Of a stretch of DNA of 64,000 nt, positions 9,518-20,000 are shown piece by piece. Made by a program: the position numbers and the translations under genes. Under the pieces are notes generated by a model. The model worked only from the letters and a program-made list of their open reading frames with translations. It had not been told where the DNA came from and ran no database searches. Each line of letters opens with the position of its first letter. Within the stretch, counting starts at the first letter, position 1. The stretch lies in NCBI GenBank assembly GCA_963750965.1, contig CAVVSK010000020.1, positions 62,001-126,000 of the forward strand. The letters are read 5' to 3'. Source of the stretch: CANKHA01 sp963750965. Lineage in GTDB: Bacteria > Pseudomonadota > Alphaproteobacteria > Rhizobiales > Xanthobacteraceae.

Positions 9518-11728
9518 TCACGCCGCCTGCTTCCGCGGGGGCGCGAAGCGGCTATAGAAGGTTTCGTCCGTCGCCGCTATGTCGAGCAGCAGCTTAGGCG
9601 GCGTGAAGCGCGGGCCGTGCTGTTTTTCCAGCCTCTGGCAGAGCTCAACGAAGCGCTGGGCGCCCATCATGTCGATGTAGGAAATCGTTCCGCCGGTGAA
9701 AGGCGCAAAACCCCAGCCCAGGATCGAGCCGACATCGGCTTCGCGAACGTCGGTGATCACGCCTTCCTCAATGCAGCGCGCTGCCTCCAACGCCTGCACC
9801 GCGAGGAAGCGGTGCTTCAACTCGCTGATGTCGATCCGGTCAGGGTCAAGTTGCGTCGGCTGCAGCTCCTTAAGCCCCGGCCACAGCCGCTTTGGCCCGT
9901 TGGCCGGATAATCGTAAAATCCTTTACCGTTCTTGCGTCCATAACGCGCCTGTTTCTCTACCAACTCAGCCAGCAATGCTTTCTGCCTGGGATCCACCGC
10001 GTCCGGTCCGAGGTCTTCCTCCGTGGCCTTCAGAATCTTCCAGCCGAGATCAAGCGCCACCTCGTCGTTGAGCGCCAGCGGTCCCACCGGCATGCCGGCC
10101 ATGCGTCCGACATTCTCGATCATCGCCGCGGGCACGCCCTCGACCAGCATCAGGTGGCCCTCGCGCACATAGTTGAGCACGCAACGATTGGCATAGAAGC
10201 CGCGGGTATCGTTGACCACGATCGGAGTCTTACGGATGAGGCGGACATAATCGAGTGCGGTGGCCAACGCCTGCTCGCCGGTATTCTTGCCCATGATCAC
10301 TTCGACCAGCATCATTCGTTCCACCGGCGAGAAGAAATGGATGCCGATGAAGCGCGCCGGGTCATTGAACTCGCCGGCCAGCGAGGTGATTGGCAAGGTC
10401 GAGGTATTGGAAGCGAAGATCGCCTTGTCGCTCAACACCGCCTGCGCCTTGGCGATGGCCTCCGCCTTCACCTTGCGATCCTCGAACACCGCCTCGATCA
10501 CCAGATCGCAGCGCGAGAGCGCGGCGTAATCCGCCGCGGCGGTGATGCGCCCCAAGAGCGCGTCGCGTTCCGCCACCTTGGCGCGGCCCTTATTGATCTG
10601 GTCGGTGATCATCTTATGGATATGCGCCTTGCCTTTGTCGGCAGATTCCTGATCACGGTCGATAAGGATAACCTGCAGGCCCGCCATTGCGCTAACATAG
10701 GCGATGCCCGCGCCCATGAAGCCGGCGCCGAGAATGCCGACGGTGCCGAGCTTGGACGGGGGAAAATTCGCCGGTCTACGCGCACCCTTGTTCAGCTCCT
10801 GCATGGAGACAAAGAGCGAGCGGAGCATCGCTGCCGCTTCCGGAGTGCGCAGTACTTTCGCAAACCAGCGCAACTCCACCCGCAGCGCCAGATCCATCGG
10901 CAGTTGCAGGCCTTCGTAGACCACCTGCAGAATGGCGCGGGCACCGGGATAATTGTCGTAAGTCTCGCGCCGGTAGATGGCATTAGCCGCCGGAAAGGTC
11001 ATCATCCCCGCCTTGGAATAGACGAGGCCGCCGGGCAGCTTGAAGCCCTGTACATCCCAGGGCGCGACGCCCTTGCCGCCGCCCTTGATCCAATCCTTTG
11101 CGGTCTTGATCAGGTCGGACGGCGGCACCACGGCATCGATCAGTTTCATCGCCTTGGCGCGGTCAACCTTCAATTGCTCGCCTTTGAGCAACATCTGCAG
11201 CGCATCCGCCGGCGGCATCATGCGCGCCACACGTTGCGTGCCGCCCGCGCCCGGGAAGATCCCGATCTTGATTTCCGGCAGCCCGACCCGGGTCTTTGCG
11301 TTGTCGGACGCCACGCGATGATGACAGGCTAGGCAGAGTTCAAGCCCGCCGCCGAGTGCGGTGCCGTTGATCGCCGCGACCCAGGGCTTGCCATTTGTCT
11401 CAAGCCGGCGGAAGAGCTGCGAGAGCTTGCGGCTTTCGGCAAACAACTGCGCGATCGCGGCTTCCTCGCCTTGCGTGCGCGCCGTCTCGGCGAAGTTACG
11501 CGCGATCGCATCGATCATTGTGATGTCGGCGCCCGCGCAGAACGCTTCTTTCGCCGAGGTGATGACCACGCCCTTGACCGTCGTATCCGCCGTCGTCTGC
11601 TCGATAATGGCGGCGAGCTCTTCGATTGCCTTCTCATCGAGCACGTTCATCGAGCGGCCGGGCATGTCCCATGTCACCAGTGCAATGCCGTCCGCATCGA
11701 TGTCGAGCTTGAAATTGGTGAAGGCCAT
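9518..11728 (-). CDS. 3-hydroxyacyl-CoA dehydrogenase / enoyl-CoA hydratase fusion (FadJ/FadB-like)
   Basis: A bifunctional beta-oxidation enzyme. The start ATG at 11728 gives 736 residues and has GGAG just upstream; the frame is open another 87 codons but that part is unlike the family. Residues 1 to about 200 form the crotonase domain, with AFCAGADITM, INGTALGGGLELCLACH and LPEIKIGIFPGAGGTQR. The NAD-binding Rossmann motif ILGAGFMGAGIAYVSAM starts near residue 328, followed by IASNTSTLPI, GIHFFSPVERMMLVEV and the C-terminal helical domains. It lies in a run thiolase-cupin-this-thioesterase-MFS, all on the minus strand, so a complete degradative operon is likely. Confidence 0.93.
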   Translation of the reverse strand: MAFTNFKLDIDADGIALVTWDMPGRSMNVLDEKAIEELAAIIEQTTADTTVKGVVITSAKEAFCAGADITMIDAIARNFAETARTQGEEAAIAQLFAESRKLSQLFRRLETNGKPWVAAINGTALGGGLELCLACHHRVASDNAKTRVGLPEIKIGIFPGAGGTQRVARMMPPADALQMLLKGEQLKVDRAKAMKLIDAVVPPSDLIKTAKDWIKGGGKGVAPWDVQGFKLPGGLVYSKAGMMTFPAANAIYRRETYDNYPGARAILQVVYEGLQLPMDLALRVELRWFAKVLRTPEAAAMLRSLFVSMQELNKGARRPANFPPSKLGTVGILGAGFMGAGIAYVSAMAGLQVILIDRDQESADKGKAHIHKMITDQINKGRAKVAERDALLGRITAAADYAALSRCDLVIEAVFEDRKVKAEAIAKAQAVLSDKAIFASNTSTLPITSLAGEFNDPARFIGIHFFSPVERMMLVEVIMGKNTGEQALATALDYVRLIRKTPIVVNDTRGFYANRCVLNYVREGHLMLVEGVPAAMIENVGRMAGMPVGPLALNDEVALDLGWKILKATEEDLGPDAVDPRQKALLAELVEKQARYGRKNGKGFYDYPANGPKRLWPGLKELQPTQLDPDRIDISELKHRFLAVQALEAARCIEEGVITDVREADVGSILGWGFAPFTGGTISYIDMMGAQRFVELCQRLEKQHGPRFTPPKLLLDIAATDETFYSRFAPPRKQAA

Positions 11729-11756
11729 CTTTTCGCTCCGCTCAGTGGTCGTAGCA

Positions 11757-12221
11757 CTACTCGCCGTAAGGGTCGCCGGATTTGTGCGTGAAAGTGAAAT
11801 CCTTGCCGTCTTTTGTGCAAGCCAAATCATCATCAGGATAATGCGCGCGCTCGCGCTCCGCCCGCGTTCCCACTTCCAGATAAACGGCATCCCGATCTGA
11901 TTTATTGACCAGATGGTGGCCGTTTGGCACCCCCGCCTTGAAGCCCGCCGCCTCCCCGACGCGCAGCAGTGTCTCTCCCTGATCCTCAATCAGCGTGATC
12001 TCGCCTTTCAGCACATAGACGAATTCGTCCTCATTATCGTGCCAGTGGCGCAACGCCGAAGCCGCCCCGGGCTTCAGCCGTGTGAGATTCACGCCGAATT
12101 GGGTAAGGCCTGCGAGATTGCCGAGCGCCATTCTCTCGCGCCCTGCAACCGCGGGGCGGAACGGCGCGGGATAGTTCGACGTGGTCCGCACCACGGCTTT
12201 GTCGATATCGACCTTCGGCAC
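11757..12221 (-). CDS. Cupin-domain protein
   Basis: A predicted 154-residue cytosolic protein with one cupin barrel. The metal-binding pattern is visible as LRHWHDNEDEFVYVLKGEITL (His-x-His...Glu) followed by GFKAGVPNGHHLVN. I start at a GTG at 12221, one base after the thiolase TGA; the open frame runs 34 codons further into the thiolase and has no family-like sequence there. It sits between thiolase and the FadJ-like gene. Cupins of this sort are mostly uncharacterised, and the reaction is unknown. Confidence 0.8.
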   Translation of the reverse strand: MPKVDIDKAVVRTTSNYPAPFRPAVAGRERMALGNLAGLTQFGVNLTRLKPGAASALRHWHDNEDEFVYVLKGEITLIEDQGETLLRVGEAAGFKAGVPNGHHLVNKSDRDAVYLEVGTRAERERAHYPDDDLACTKDGKDFTFTHKSGDPYGE

Positions 12222-12222
12222 G

Positions 12223-13431
12223 TCACACCCGCTCGATGACGGCGGCGGTACCCATGCCAGCGCCGATGCAAAGCGTAACGAGTGCGGTGCTGAGGTTACG
12301 CCGCTCCAGCTCGTCGAGAGCAATACCGAGAATCATCGCGCCTGTGGCGCCAAGCGGATGGCCCATGGCGATAGCGCCGCCGTTGACATTGACCTTGCTG
12401 TTATCGATGCCGAATGCCTGCATGAAGCGCAACACGACGGCGGCAAAGGCTTCGTTGACCTCGATCAGGTCGATGTCGCCGAGTTGCATTCCCGCGCGCT
12501 TCAGCACCTTGTGCGTCACGTCGATCGGTCCGGTGAGCATCATCGCTGGCTCCGATCCGATATTGGCAAAGGCCTTGATGCGTGCGCGCGGCTTCAACCC
12601 GGCCTTTTCGCCGGCTTCCCTGCTGCCGACCAGCACGGCAGCCGCGCCATCGACGATGCCCGACGAGTTGCCGGCGTGATGCACGTGATTGACCACCTCG
12701 ACTTCCGGATGCGCCTGAATCGCGACCGCGTCGAAGCCGCCCATCTCCCCTATCTGCACGAAGGAAGGCTGCAAGGCTGCCAGTGACTGCATGGTTGTCG
12801 TTGGCCGCATATGCTCGTCGCGCGCCAGAATGGTGAGGCCGTTGACGTCCTTCACCGGCATGACCGAACGCTTGAAACGGCCATCGTCCCAAGCCGCAGC
12901 GGTCCGCTTTTGGCTCTCGACCGCGTAGGCGTCGACATCGTCGCGGGAGAAACCGTAACGCGTGGCGATAAGATCGGCCGAAATGCCCTGCGGCATGAAA
13001 TAAGATTTCAGCGCGATGGAAGGGTCCACCGGCCAGGCACCGCCGGATGCGCCGATGCCGACGCGGCTCATGGATTCGACGCCGCCTCCGATAGCCATAT
13101 CGTGCTGGCCGGACATCACCTGCGCGGCGGCAAAATTCACCGCATCCAACCCGGAAGCGCAAAAGCGGTTGATCTGCACGCCCGGGACGCCGTCACCAAA
13201 CCCTGCCACGAGCGCAGCCGCACGGGCGATGTCCCCACCCGCCTCGCCCACCGGATCGACGCAGCCAAGGATCACGTCATCGACCAGCGCCGGATCGAGC
13301 CCGTTGCGGTTGCGCACCGCCTCCAGCGTCTGTGCCGCAAGATTGAGCGCCGTAACCTCATGCAGGGAGCCATCCGCCTTTCCCCGCCCGCGCGGCGTGC
13401 GCACGTGGTCGTAGATAAAGGCGTCAGCCAT
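12223..13431 (-). CDS. Acetyl-CoA C-acyltransferase (thiolase)
   Basis: A 402-residue thiolase that performs the last step of beta-oxidation, cleaving 3-ketoacyl-CoA (or the reverse condensation). The nucleophile Cys lies in INRFCASGLDAVN, the histidine in GGAIAMGHPLGATGA and the second catalytic Cys in LCIGAGMGTA. The start is the ATG giving MADAFIYDHVRTPRGRGK. It is first in the minus-strand operon with cupin, FadJ-like, thioesterase and MFS genes. Whether it is the degradative (FadA) or biosynthetic (PhaA) type cannot be decided from sequence alone; the neighbours favour degradation. Confidence 0.93.
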   Translation of the reverse strand: MADAFIYDHVRTPRGRGKADGSLHEVTALNLAAQTLEAVRNRNGLDPALVDDVILGCVDPVGEAGGDIARAAALVAGFGDGVPGVQINRFCASGLDAVNFAAAQVMSGQHDMAIGGGVESMSRVGIGASGGAWPVDPSIALKSYFMPQGISADLIATRYGFSRDDVDAYAVESQKRTAAAWDDGRFKRSVMPVKDVNGLTILARDEHMRPTTTMQSLAALQPSFVQIGEMGGFDAVAIQAHPEVEVVNHVHHAGNSSGIVDGAAAVLVGSREAGEKAGLKPRARIKAFANIGSEPAMMLTGPIDVTHKVLKRAGMQLGDIDLIEVNEAFAAVVLRFMQAFGIDNSKVNVNGGAIAMGHPLGATGAMILGIALDELERRNLSTALVTLCIGAGMGTAAVIERV

Positions 13432-13656
13432 AACGCTCCCTCCTGAGTAAAGCCTGAACCGTCATAACGACATATGGCGAATCACGTTCCAACACGGTAC
13501 CTCCCGCGCCCCGCAGGGCGAACGCCTGTTGCCGCAACTTAGAAGCGCCGTTGAGAGCCTCGGGCCCCTGACTGCCCGGGAACGCGTCTGGCGAGCCGCC
13601 CCTGTGCGCAACTCTCCAGCACCAGAATTTTCTTCTGCAAATACCCATCAGACTAG

Positions 13657-13675
13657 TCTATGCATCCTGCATAGA
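13657..13675. promoter_or_regulatory. Perfect inverted repeat, candidate operator between thiolase and yeiH-like genes
   Basis: Two 8-base arms, TCTATGCA and TGCATAGA, are separated by 3 bases (TCC). The element lies 30 bases ahead of the yeiH-like start and about 225 bases ahead of the thiolase start. A short, perfect palindrome placed in a divergent promoter region is what a dimeric repressor such as a GntR- or TetR-type protein would bind. No regulator gene is adjacent, so the protein is unknown. Confidence 0.5.
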
Positions 13676-13704
13676 TACGGCCATGGGAAAAAGACATCCC
13701 ATCC

Positions 13705-14778
13705 ATGCGCGTGGGAATTCGCGTGAGCATCCAGCATCCGGCCTCCAGTCTTTCACACCCCGGCGCCGGCAATCTGATCCAGATTCTCCCGGGGCTGGGG
13801 TTGTCCTGTCTGCTCGCAGCGACGGCCGTGGCCATCGCGCATGCAATGGTCAAGGTATTTCCGATCCCGGGGATGGTGGTGGCGCTCGTTCTCGGCATTG
13901 CGTTCAATTGGCTGGCGCGGAGGCCGGTGTTTGTGGCCGGCACGCTGTTCTGCCTTAAGGTGATCCTTCCCATCGGCGTTGCCTTGCTGGGCCTGCGCAT
14001 CGCGCTCGGCGATATCGCCGCGCTCGGCGTAGAGACCGCAGCGCTCGTGATCCTCGGCATGACGTGCACCATCGCCTCGGGCTTCGTCTTCGCGCGTCTG
14101 CTCGGACAAACACCGGCTTTCGGCGCATTGGCGGGCGTGGCAACCGCTGTCTGCGGCGCGTCGGCAACGCTCGCGACCGCGATTGTGCTGCCCGAATACA
14201 GGAACAAGGCAGCGGAGGTGGCGTTCGTTTGCGTCACCGTCAACGCGCTGTCGACGCTGGCGATGGTGCTTTATCCGCTGCTCTGCACCTGGCTCGGTTT
14301 CGGAGAACAACTCTCCGGCGTGATGATCGGCGCCACCATCCACGATGTGGCGCAGGTGGTCGGCGCCGGCTACGCGGTCTCGGAGCCGACCGGGAACACC
14401 GCGGTCATCGTCAAGCTGTTTCGCGTTTTCCTGCTGCTGCCTGTTGTGCTGAGCATCGGCTGGTGGTTCACGCGCACCAATGTCCGTAGCGCCGCCGGTA
14501 AGATTCGCATTCCCGCGTTCGCGGTCGGCTTCCTGGCGCTGTGCATTCTGAACAGCATCGTGCCGTCCTTCGCCACGGTCGCCACCGTTTACGCGAACAT
14601 CAAAACCGTGGGCATCGAAGTCTCGACCTGGGGCCTGTTGATCGCGATCTCGGCCCTCGGCCTGCGCACGTCACTTGCCGGCATTGCCGCGCTCGGCTGG
14701 CGGCACGTGGCCACCGTCATCGGCACGACAACCGTCATCCTGACGGTGGCGGGCGCGGGGCTGCTGTTTCTGCGCTGA
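13705..14778 (+). CDS. YeiH-family putative sulfate exporter
   Basis: A 357-residue polytopic membrane protein. Recognisable family segments are GMVVALVLGIAFNWLA, FCLKVILPIGVALLGLRI, GVATAVCGASATLATAIVLP and GVMIGATIHDVAQVVGAGYAVS. These match the UPF0324/YeiH family, often annotated as a sulfate exporter on weak grounds. The ATG at 13705 leaves an extra 22 polar residues before the first helix; a GTG at 13723 is also possible. It is convergent with the acyl-CoA dehydrogenase gene, with 3 bases between stops. Confidence 0.85.
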   Translation: MRVGIRVSIQHPASSLSHPGAGNLIQILPGLGLSCLLAATAVAIAHAMVKVFPIPGMVVALVLGIAFNWLARRPVFVAGTLFCLKVILPIGVALLGLRIALGDIAALGVETAALVILGMTCTIASGFVFARLLGQTPAFGALAGVATAVCGASATLATAIVLPEYRNKAAEVAFVCVTVNALSTLAMVLYPLLCTWLGFGEQLSGVMIGATIHDVAQVVGAGYAVSEPTGNTAVIVKLFRVFLLLPVVLSIGWWFTRTNVRSAAGKIRIPAFAVGFLALCILNSIVPSFATVATVYANIKTVGIEVSTWGLLIAISALGLRTSLAGIAALGWRHVATVIGTTTVILTVAGAGLLFLR

Positions 14779-14781
14779 CCG

Positions 14782-16578
14782 CTAGAACGCGTCCGCCGGC
14801 AATTCCATGACGCTTCCGGCCCCCGCCTGGATTCGCGCCAGATGCGAGGCGGTTTCCGGCAGCATGCGTTCCATGAAGAAGCGCCCTGCAACCAGTTTGG
14901 CATTCATGCTCGGCTCGGCGCCATTGGCGCCCGCAGCCAGCTTGCCGCGTGCCGCCTCGACCATGCGGCACCACATATAACCGAGCGTCACCAAGCCGAA
15001 GAGATGCATGTAATCGGTGGCGCCTGCCCCGCCATTCTCCGGCTTAGCCACGGCATTCTGCATCAACCACATGGTCGCCTGCTGCAGATGCGCGAGCGCC
15101 TGGCCGAGCGGCTTCAGATAGGGATTCAACGCGTCGTCATTGGCGCGTTCCTTCAGATAACCCTGCACCTCGCTAAAGAAGGCCATCATCGCGCGGCCGC
15201 CATCCTTGCCCAGTTTGCGCCCGACGAGATCGAGCGCCTGAATGCCGTTGGCCCCTTCGTAGAGCATGGCAATGCGGGCATCACGCACGAATTGCTCCAT
15301 GCCATGCTCGGCGATGTAGCCGTGACCGCCGAACATCTGCTGCGCAAGCACCGTATTGGCAAAGCCGGTGTCGGTCAGCACGCCTTTGATCACCGGGGTC
15401 AGCAGGCCCATGTGATCCTCAGCCGACTGGCGTTCCTTTTCATCGGCAGAACGATGCGCGATATCGGCCTTCAGCCCGGTCCAGATCACCAGCGCGCGCG
15501 CCGCCTCATTGAAGGCGCGGATGGTCAGGAGCGTGCGGCGCACGTCCGGCTGCACGATAATTGGATCCGCCGGCTTGTCGGGAAATTTGGGACCACTGAG
15601 GGAACGGCCTTGCAGGCGTTCCTTGGTGTAGGCGGCCGCATTCTGATAGGCGACCTCCGACAGGGCGAGGCCCTGCAAGCCGACGCCGAGCCGCGCCTCG
15701 TTCATCATGACGAACATCGCCGGCAACCCGCGGTTTTCCTCGCCAATCAGCCAGGCGGTGGCGCCGTCGTAGTTCATTACACACGTCGAGTTGCCATGAA
15801 TTCCCATCTTGTGCTCGATCGAGCCGCAGGACAGGGAGTTGCGTGCACCGAGCGAGCCGTCGTCATTGAGCAGGAATTTCGGGCAGACAAACAGCGAGAT
15901 GCCCTTGGTGCCGTCGGGCGCGCCCTCGATGCGCGCGAGCACGAGATGCACCACATTCTCCGCGAGATCATGCTCGCCAGCGGAAATGAAAATCTTGGTG
16001 CCTGTGATCTTGTAGCTGCCGTCCGCCTGTTTCACAGCCTTGGTGCGCAACATCCCGAGATCGGTGCCGCAATGCGGCTCGGTGAGATTCATTGTGCCGG
16101 TCCAGGTGCCGGCGACCATCTTCGGCAGATATTTGTCTTTTTGCCCGGCAGGGGCGTGCGCGAGCAGCGCGGCAATCGCGCCCTGCGTGAGACCGGGATA
16201 CATGGCGAAGGCCATGTTGGCCGCGCACATGAATTCGTTGACGATCAGCGTCAATGTGGAGGGCAACCCCTGCCCGCCATACTCCACCGGAGCCGAAATG
16301 CCGACCCAGCCGCCTTCGACCACCTGCTTGTAAGCTTCCTTAAATCCCTTGGGGGTGGTCACGCTGCCATCGTCATGACGTCTGCAGCCTTCGATGTCGC
16401 CGATGCGGTTGAGTGGCAGCAACACTTCTTCGCAAAGCTTGGCGGCTTCGCTCAACACGGCCTCCACCACATCAGGAGAGGCGTCGGCAAAGCCCGGAAG
16501 ATTGTTGTGACGTTCAATGTGGAAGACGTCGGTCAAGAGAAACAGTACATCGTCCACGGGAGCCTTGTAGGTCGGCAT
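14782..16578 (-). CDS. Acyl-CoA dehydrogenase, DmdC/long-form type
   Basis: An FAD-dependent dehydrogenase of 598 residues, introducing the 2,3 double bond in an acyl-CoA. Length and the C-terminal extension match the branch that includes methylmercaptopropionyl-CoA dehydrogenase (DmdC). Seen are MNLTEPHCGTDLGMLRTKA, ITGTKIFISAGEHDL, the QMFGGHGYIAEHGMEQ region and YEGANGIQALDLVGRK with the usual catalytic Glu. It starts MPTYKAPVDDVLFLL. It supplies the first beta-oxidation step missing from the operon at 7.9-13.4 kb, although the yeiH-like gene separates them. A specific DMSP role is not supported by context. Confidence 0.9.
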   Translation of the reverse strand: MPTYKAPVDDVLFLLTDVFHIERHNNLPGFADASPDVVEAVLSEAAKLCEEVLLPLNRIGDIEGCRRHDDGSVTTPKGFKEAYKQVVEGGWVGISAPVEYGGQGLPSTLTLIVNEFMCAANMAFAMYPGLTQGAIAALLAHAPAGQKDKYLPKMVAGTWTGTMNLTEPHCGTDLGMLRTKAVKQADGSYKITGTKIFISAGEHDLAENVVHLVLARIEGAPDGTKGISLFVCPKFLLNDDGSLGARNSLSCGSIEHKMGIHGNSTCVMNYDGATAWLIGEENRGLPAMFVMMNEARLGVGLQGLALSEVAYQNAAAYTKERLQGRSLSGPKFPDKPADPIIVQPDVRRTLLTIRAFNEAARALVIWTGLKADIAHRSADEKERQSAEDHMGLLTPVIKGVLTDTGFANTVLAQQMFGGHGYIAEHGMEQFVRDARIAMLYEGANGIQALDLVGRKLGKDGGRAMMAFFSEVQGYLKERANDDALNPYLKPLGQALAHLQQATMWLMQNAVAKPENGGAGATDYMHLFGLVTLGYMWCRMVEAARGKLAAGANGAEPSMNAKLVAGRFFMERMLPETASHLARIQAGAGSVMELPADAF

Positions 16579-17069
16579 GGTCGTCTCCGCGCCTTGGCGA
16601 TTTGCAGCTACGCGTCCATTGCAGGCGCGAATAGGGCCCGCCAGCGAAACGGTATCAGGATCACATATCAGATTACGTTAGCGTTAGGGCCCAACGGGCG
16701 CCGAGCCCAATCTTTGCTACTAAGTATCTGAGCCTACGTATGTTCCGTGCCGCCTCCCGGTGAAACCCGAGGATATTTACGCTCAAGATCTGTGACGGCC
16801 AGTGACTCTCCGGGCACGCGGCTCGCCCGTAAATGCGGTGCGCTTGTACCGGAGATCGCAATGTCGGCGCGGTCACCACCCCTGCGGAAATGTTGGCATC
16901 TCCTTAACAATCCGGCCGATCGCGACCCATTCTTAACCGGTTATTTACCATAAAATCGGAAGACTTCGGTCTGAGGAAAAGGACCGCGCCTCCGTTCGTT
17001 TCCCCCTAAAGCGCTGGTTCAGCTGGGCCCTTGGGCTCCCCGCTCCTCCCTGGGCAACGTGGGCGTGGC
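16579..17069. other. Long intergenic region upstream of the PodJ-like gene
   Basis: About 490 bases without a convincing gene between the divergent acyl-CoA dehydrogenase and PodJ-like starts. It becomes markedly A/T-rich at 16905-16965, where the promoter of the PodJ-like gene is expected and where the CtrA-like box lies. The open frames here are short and have no family-like sequence. Confidence 0.5.
16933..16948 (+). promoter_or_regulatory. CtrA-box-like sequence ahead of the PodJ-like gene
   Basis: TTAA, then 7 bases, then TTTAC, compared with the consensus TTAA-N7-TTAAC for the cell-cycle regulator CtrA: one mismatch. It lies about 120 bases upstream of the chosen start, in the only strongly A/T-rich part of the region. 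Caulobacter podJ is under cell-cycle control, so the match is meaningful, but the motif is short and could occur by chance. Confidence 0.35.
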
Positions 17070-20000
17070 ATGAAACTGGGCATCCCGTGGAGAGCGAAAA
17101 GCACCCGTCCCAATCCGCGCGAGGCGGCGCGGGAAGCCGCGCGCCGGGCGGGTATGTCGGTAGGCGAATGGCTCAACACCGTCATCCTCGACTCCGCCGA
17201 TGAAGAAAGCCGGGTGCCGCGCCGCGGCCACAACGAGGACGATGGCGACCAGTTTTTCGCCATGCATGAGCGCCTCAACGAATTGACTCGCCAGCTCGAG
17301 CGGTTGCGTCACGCGCCCGCACCACGCTCTCCCAATCCGCCAGCCGCGCGAGGGCCGGAGGCATATGCCCCGCTGTCCAACAATCACAACCGCGACCGCC
17401 AGCTGGTAGAAGCCATCGCTCGCCTCGAACGGCGAATGGACGAACTGGTCAATTCCAGCCGCGCGATTCCGGCAGGGTCGGTGGATGCCGCGCCTGCTTA
17501 TGCGCCGCCCCCGCCGGCCGACATGCCGCCTGCAGCCGCGCCCGCCGATGGCTCCGCCCCCGATGTCGACCAAGCCATGGCGGAAATCACCGCACGGATG
17601 CGGGCGCTCGACGCGGAGCCGGATGAACCAGTTATCGGACCGCAACCCGCGGAAACCCAGCCTGCTGTGCCCGAACAACCCGAAGCGGACGCACAAGAAG
17701 CGGATGCAGAACTCGCAGAAGCGGATGCAGAACCCGCGCCAGGGCCGGTACAGGACCTATCCGGGCTGGAGCAGCATCTGCGTCACATCACCAGTCAGAT
17801 CGAGGCGCTGCGGCAGCAGCCGCAACTCGAGCAGGGCATTGCCGACCTGCGGCAGGCGCTGCGCGAGGTCGCCCGCACGCTGCTGGATGCCAGGCCGAAG
17901 AGCGCCATCGAAGCGCTGGAAGGCGAAGTCCGCGCGCTCGGGTCCCGCCTCGACAACAGCCGCCATGCCGGCGTGGACACCAACACGCTCGCCTCGATTG
18001 AGCGGGGATTAGCGGAAGTCCTCGAAACGCTGCGCAAGCTCCGACCGGCGGAAAATCTGGACGGCTTCCGCGAAGCGGTTCACAGCCTGGCGCAGAAGAT
18101 CGACATGTTCGGTACTTCGGCACCGGACCCGAAAGCTTTCCAGCAGCTTGAAGCCAACGTTTTGGCGATGCGCGGCATTGTCACGCATGTCGCTTCCAAT
18201 GAGGCGCTGCAGCAGCTGACCGCTGAGGTGCATGCGCTAGCGCAGAAGATCGATCAGGCCGCTCCCACCGGCGCCGGTGCAGTGGACCACAGCAATGCCC
18301 TGGAAATTCTCGATCGGCGTGTCGCGCACATTGCCGATGCTCTCGAATCGCGGGTGCAGAACGGCGGCAGCGTGCCGCCGCAGCTCGAAGCGCTGATCCA
18401 GGCTCTGACCGACAAGATCGAGCGACTGCAGGATTCGCGCGCCGATAACGTTGCCTTCGGGAATCTCGAGAACCGTATCGCCGCCCTGGTGGAGAAGCTC
18501 GACGCCTCCGGCGCGCGCATCAGCCAGCTTGAAGCGGTGGAACGCGGCCTCGCCGACCTCCTGATACATATTGAAAACCAGCGCAGTGCCGGTGCGGCTG
18601 CAGTAGCGCCCCAGGTGGATGGGCTGCAACGCGATCTGGTGCGCACGCAGAGCTCGCTTGAAGCAGTGCACGGCACGCTCGGTGATGTTGTGGACCGGCT
18701 GGCAATGCTGGAAAGCGATATGCGCGAGACGCGGTCTCAGCCGCAGCCGCAGCCCGAACCTGAGACTGAGCCCCCTTCGTTACCTGCGGCCGCGCAACTC
18801 GAAGTGCAGCCACCCGCGGCCCCTCTGCCGGAGATAGCGCCTCGACCTCCCGCTGCCGAGGCTTCCCCCCCGCCGAGCCGCGAGGTTGCCCGTGCGCAAG
18901 CCGCGGCCGCTATGGCACGCGCAAATCCCCAAGCAGTGCGGGCGCCGATCGATCCCAATTTGCCGCCGGATCACCCCATCGAGCCGGGGCGCCTCACCGC
19001 CTCGCCTGCGGACCGGATCGCCGCCTCGGAAGCGGCACTCGGCTCCGCCAAGTCGGCCTCCGCCGATCCCGGAAACACATCGAATTTTATCGCCGCCGCC
19101 CGCCGTGCCGCCAAGGCCGCGGCAGCCGATCCGACCATAGCCGACTTGCGGGCCGCCGCCGCCTCACAGGGGCCTCAGGACAAAGCCGGCAAGAGCCTTG
19201 CGCAACGCGTGCGTCAGCTCTTTGCCGGCGCCAGCGTGATCCTGATCGCGGGCGGTGCGCTGCAGCTCGCCACGTATGCAATCAACTCCGTTGATACGTC
19301 CTCGAACACGGAGATCGCCGACACATCGGTGCCAAGCGGGGCGGAGATCAAACCGTCTGGGAGCGGGCCAGAGCCGGTGATAGCTGGGCCGCCCTCTGCG
19401 CCAAGCCCGGAGGTTCCTTCCGCGCCCGAGGAAACCGGCTCAGTGCAAAACTCCGCGCCGGCGTCGCAGTCCTACACACTGCCGACCTGGCTGAACCCCT
19501 CCATGCTTCCCTCGCCGCCGCCTGCACCAAGTGCCGACAAGCTGCCGCCGGCGATCGGCGGCACGGCGTTGCGTGCGGCAGCCGCGGCGGGCGACGCGGC
19601 GGCGGCATACGAAGTAGGCCTGCGCTATGTGGAAGGCCGAGGCGTCGCCGCCAATGCATCTGAAGCCGCACGCTGGTTTGAGCTCGCGGCCAAGCATGGA
19701 TTGGCCATGGCCCAGTTCCGGCTAGCAGGCCTTTACGAAAAGGGCATCGGCCTGAAGAAGGACATCGAAACCGCGCGCCGGCTCTACAAGGCCGCTGCCG
19801 AGCAGGGCAACGCCAAGGCAATGCATAACCTCGCGGTGCTCTATGCCGAAGGCGCCGCGGTGAAGCCGGACTATCGCACGGCGGCACAATGGTTCCGCCT
19901 GGCGGCCGACCACGGTGTGTCTGACAGCCAATATAATCTGGCGATCCTCTATGCGCGCGGCATCGGCGTCGATCAGAACCTCGTCGAATCTTACAAATGG

